Assembly: GCA_017462125.1 (NCBI GenBank)
Contig: JAFTRQ010000116.1
Location: forward strand, 1 to 6,881
Length of the DNA: 6,881 bases
DNA from: Clostridia bacterium
Lineage (GTDB): Bacteria > Bacillota_A > Clostridia > Oscillospirales > CAG-272
Direction of reading: 5' to 3'
The translations under genes were made by a program, and so were the position numbers. The notes below the pieces were generated by a model. That model was not told the DNA's origin, searched no databases, and worked only from the letters and a program-made list of their open reading frames with translations. Shown piece after piece: positions 5,826 through 6,881 of this stretch. Numbering within the stretch: position 1 is the first letter of the stretch; every line of letters starts with the position of its first letter.

Positions 5826-5906
5826 TTTGACCACAATTCTGACCAGTATTGAACAAATTGTGAACTCGCGCTTGGGTGACCAGTTTTGACCACAATTTTG
5901 ACCAGT
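5826..5906 (+). repeat. TGACCA direct repeats near the attachment site (possible arm-type sites)
   Basis: A 22-bp sequence containing TGACCACAATT and TGACCAGT occurs twice (5826-5847 and 5885-5906) with one mismatch. The hexamer TGACCA occurs five times, starting at 5828, 5840, 5877, 5887 and 5899, and a degenerate pair TGAACA / TGAAC lies between (about 5850-5864). Adjacent copies are spaced 10-12 bp, about one helical turn. Direct repeats at an element end next to a tRNA remnant are typical of integrase arm-type or excisionase binding sites. They could instead be operator sites. Confidence 0.7.
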
Positions 5907-5996
5907 TTCAGCGATGTAACGCACGGAATTATCGGAATTATCGGGGGAAAAACGCCCTCAAAAGCGTAAAAATCGGGATAAAAAGAGCGTTTACCA

Positions 5997-6018
5997 AGCA
6001 AAATAAAGTAATTTTGCT
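5997..6018. repeat. Inverted repeat beside the tRNA-Pro remnant
   Basis: AGCAAAAT (5997-6004) and ATTTTGCT (6011-6018) form a perfect 8-bp inverted repeat with a 6-bp spacer, ending 2 bp before the anticodon-loop sequence. It may be part of a recombinase core region or a small hairpin. There is no U-tract in the right place for a terminator. Confidence 0.5.
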
Positions 6019-6019
6019 C

Positions 6020-6064
6020 TTTGGGACCAGGATGCTGCAGGTTCGAGTCCTGTCACTTCGACCA
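6020..6064 (+). other. 3' half of tRNA-Pro(UGG), attR-type attachment-site remnant
   Basis: In order: anticodon loop TTTGGGA (6020-6026, anticodon TGG), 3' anticodon stem CCAGG, variable loop ATGCT, T-stem GCAGG, T-loop TTCGAGT, T-stem CCTGT, acceptor strand CACTTCG, discriminator A and CCA. Everything matches a bacterial tRNA-Pro(UGG). The upstream bases do not supply the CCTGG needed for the 5' anticodon stem, nor any D-arm or 5' acceptor strand, so this is half a gene. Such a half gene cut at the anticodon loop is the usual scar of tyrosine-integrase elements that rebuild the tRNA at their other end. The tRNA terminator follows directly, which places the element on the left. The fragment is not a functional tRNA. 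Confidence 0.85.
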
Positions 6065-6109
6065 TATCGAGTGTTCATAACGAAAGTGATGAACACTCGA
6101 TATTTTTTT
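6065..6109 (+). terminator. Rho-independent terminator of the tRNA-Pro locus
   Basis: A perfect stem of about 14-15 bp (6064-6078 with 6089-6103) encloses a 10-nt loop and is followed by seven T (6103-6109). It starts directly after the CCA of the tRNA remnant, as expected for the original tRNA gene terminator. Confidence 0.9.
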
Positions 6110-6128
6110 GCCTATATTTGATTGTTTG

Positions 6129-6151
6129 GAGCAGAATTTCTGCTCTTTTTT
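6129..6151 (+). terminator. Second hairpin with T-run, probable terminator
   Basis: GAGCAG / CTGCTC (arms within 6129-6145) with a 5-nt loop is followed by six T (6146-6151) on the plus strand. It could back up the tRNA terminator. It lies directly after the stop of the convergent recombinase gene, but its minus-strand side has no T-run, so it is a poor terminator for that gene. Confidence 0.55.
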
Positions 6152-6152
6152 G

Positions 6153-6881
6153 TTATGCTGTGGTAGGCAGATAATTCACCGCTACGCCTTGTCTGCTCTC
6201 AAGAGTTACCTTGCACTTTCTGTGCCATTCGGGAATTTGCAGACAGCCTACAAAGCGGTAATGGATGACCACGCGCTGTGTGCGGTTCTTGCCCGTTCCC
6301 TCGATCTGATAGACTTCGATCTTTTCGATCAGTTCACGAAGGATCACTGGGTTCAGCGTTTTCATCTCCATAAAGCTCCGTACCGCCTTGACAAAGTTCT
6401 CTTTGGTTTGTCGCTTCTCCGCAAGGCTATCGAGTTTTTCGCGTAAAGCAAGGATGTTTTTCTTGGTCTCATCCATCTCCACCTCATACTTGTGAGAGAG
6501 CTTCATAAACCATTCGTCCGAAACCTTGCCGTTTACGTTGTCCTCATAGATCTTTTCGTATAAGCGTTCGATCTCCTTGACTCTCGCTCTTGCGGTAGCA
6601 AGTGAAGATTCCGCAAGCTTTTGCTCGGTGGCAATATCTTTGTTGGTCTTGCTTTCAAGCAAAGTCGCAAAGGCTTCTTCTTCCTCGTCAAGAAAACGTG
6701 CGATGGTTTGAAGCTCTGCTATCACCACTTGCTCAATCGAATCGGCGCGTATATAGTGAGTGGACGGACAAGTGCCGCGATTGGCTCTGTAATTGGAGCA
6801 GTTGAAGTATTGAATTGACTTGTTGGGGTGATTGACGTTGAACCACAAGGGACTACCGCAATCGGCACAATAGAGCAATCC
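6153..6881 (-). CDS. Large serine recombinase, C-terminal part (truncated by window edge)
   Basis: The frame enters from the right edge; only about 242 C-terminal residues are visible. They comprise the recombinase zinc ribbon (LYCADCG with Cys pair, then FNCS and GTCPS supplying the other two Cys), a long charged coiled coil (about 60-150 residues in) and a C-terminal domain like DUF4368 with RVVIHYRFVG and the terminal RQGVAVNY. This matches TndX/TnpX-type site-specific recombinases of clostridial transposons and integrative elements, which insert and excise circular DNA through a serine-DNA intermediate. The catalytic N-terminal domain is outside the window, so activity cannot be judged. 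An internal TTG at 6878 is not a real start. The stop lies 88 bp from the tRNA-Pro remnant, so the boundary of its element is probably in or near that gap. Confidence 0.9.
   Translation of the reverse strand, partial: GLLYCADCGSPLWFNVNHPNKSIQYFNCSNYRANRGTCPSTHYIRADSIEQVVIAELQTIARFLDEEEEAFATLLESKTNKDIATEQKLAESSLATARARVKEIERLYEKIYEDNVNGKVSDEWFMKLSHKYEVEMDETKKNILALREKLDSLAEKRQTKENFVKAVRSFMEMKTLNPVILRELIEKIEVYQIEGTGKNRTQRVVIHYRFVGCLQIPEWHRKCKVTLESRQGVAVNYLPTTA

Larger units (their letters stand above)
5698..6019. other. Non-coding terminal region of the putative element
   Basis: About 320 bases without a credible gene; the open frames here have no ribosome binding site and unlikely compositions. 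It holds a terminator (minus strand), a candidate extended -10 promoter (plus strand), TGACCA repeats, a 9-bp tandem repeat (CGGAATTAT at 5924-5932 and 5933-5941), and inverted repeats next to the tRNA-Pro remnant (AAAGAGC 5982-5988 with GCTCTTT 6016-6022). This density of repeats next to a tRNA fragment suggests an attachment and recombination region. No clear minus-strand promoter for the 285-aa gene was found. Confidence 0.6.

Noticed and set aside
5826..5906. CRISPR array
   Set aside because: The 22-bp repeats occur only twice, are too short, and have sub-repeats spaced 10-12 bp rather than 30-40 bp spacers; no cas genes are present.
5582..6001. 139-codon minus-strand frame across the non-coding region
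   Set aside because: It overlaps the start of the 285-aa gene in another frame, runs through the terminator and repeats, and lacks a Shine-Dalgarno sequence and a credible composition.
6020..6064. A complete functional tRNA gene
   Set aside because: Only the 3' half is present. The upstream bases give no 5' acceptor strand (CGAAGTG), D-arm or 5' anticodon stem.

Overview
The window looks like one end of an integrated mobile element in a Gram-positive (Firmicutes/Clostridia-type) genome, abutting a second element. This rests on moderate GC with strong AGGAGG-type ribosome binding sites on nearly every gene, consensus sigma-A promoter hexamers, Rho-independent terminators with U-tracts, and gene families typical of clostridial integrative elements: a DUF4314-type protein, an orphan C5 DNA methyltransferase and a TndX/TnpX-type large serine recombinase. 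No genus can be assigned from the sequence alone.

Every real gene is on the minus strand. In transcription order, a first cluster (5697 to 4255) encodes a very acidic 285-aa protein that may be an antirestriction-like DNA mimic, an acidic 115-aa protein and a 74-aa helical protein. Next is a self-contained cassette (about 4187 to 2714): a perfect sigma-A promoter with a 12-bp palindrome in its spacer, an XRE-type HTH gene, a HipA/CtkA-like kinase gene overlapping it by 4 nt, and a terminator. This is the layout of an autoregulated hipBA-like toxin-antitoxin module. A third tightly packed cluster (2694 to 1) encodes an 87-aa protein, a 132-aa protein, a 246-aa protein with ADP-ribosyltransferase-like motifs, a 335-aa DUF4314-containing protein and the first 89 residues of a C5-cytosine methyltransferase that runs off the left edge. 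Several genes are translationally coupled (TGATG, TAATG, ATGA and GTGA overlaps).

From about 5700 to 6020 there is no gene. This stretch holds a minus-strand terminator, a candidate rightward promoter, five direct TGACCA motifs (including a 22-bp repeat present twice) and small inverted repeats. At 6020-6064 lies the 3' half of a tRNA-Pro(UGG) gene, from the anticodon loop to CCA, with no matching 5' half but followed by an excellent terminator. This is best read as the attR-type scar of an element integrated in the anticodon loop of tRNA-Pro, with the element to the left and the original downstream flank to the right. The TGACCA repeats would then be candidate integrase or excisionase arm sites. 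Only 88 bp beyond the CCA end is the 3' end of a large serine recombinase gene that enters from the right, so two mobile elements appear to be nearly back to back.

The most unusual observation is a shared C-terminal signature (F-x-Q-[S/T]-hydrophobic-stop, often preceded by Q) on four otherwise unrelated neighbouring proteins: the 115-aa, 74-aa, kinase and 87-aa products. It could be a tail used for export, docking or turnover. The putative ADP-ribosyltransferase and the promoter-embedded operator are the other main leads.
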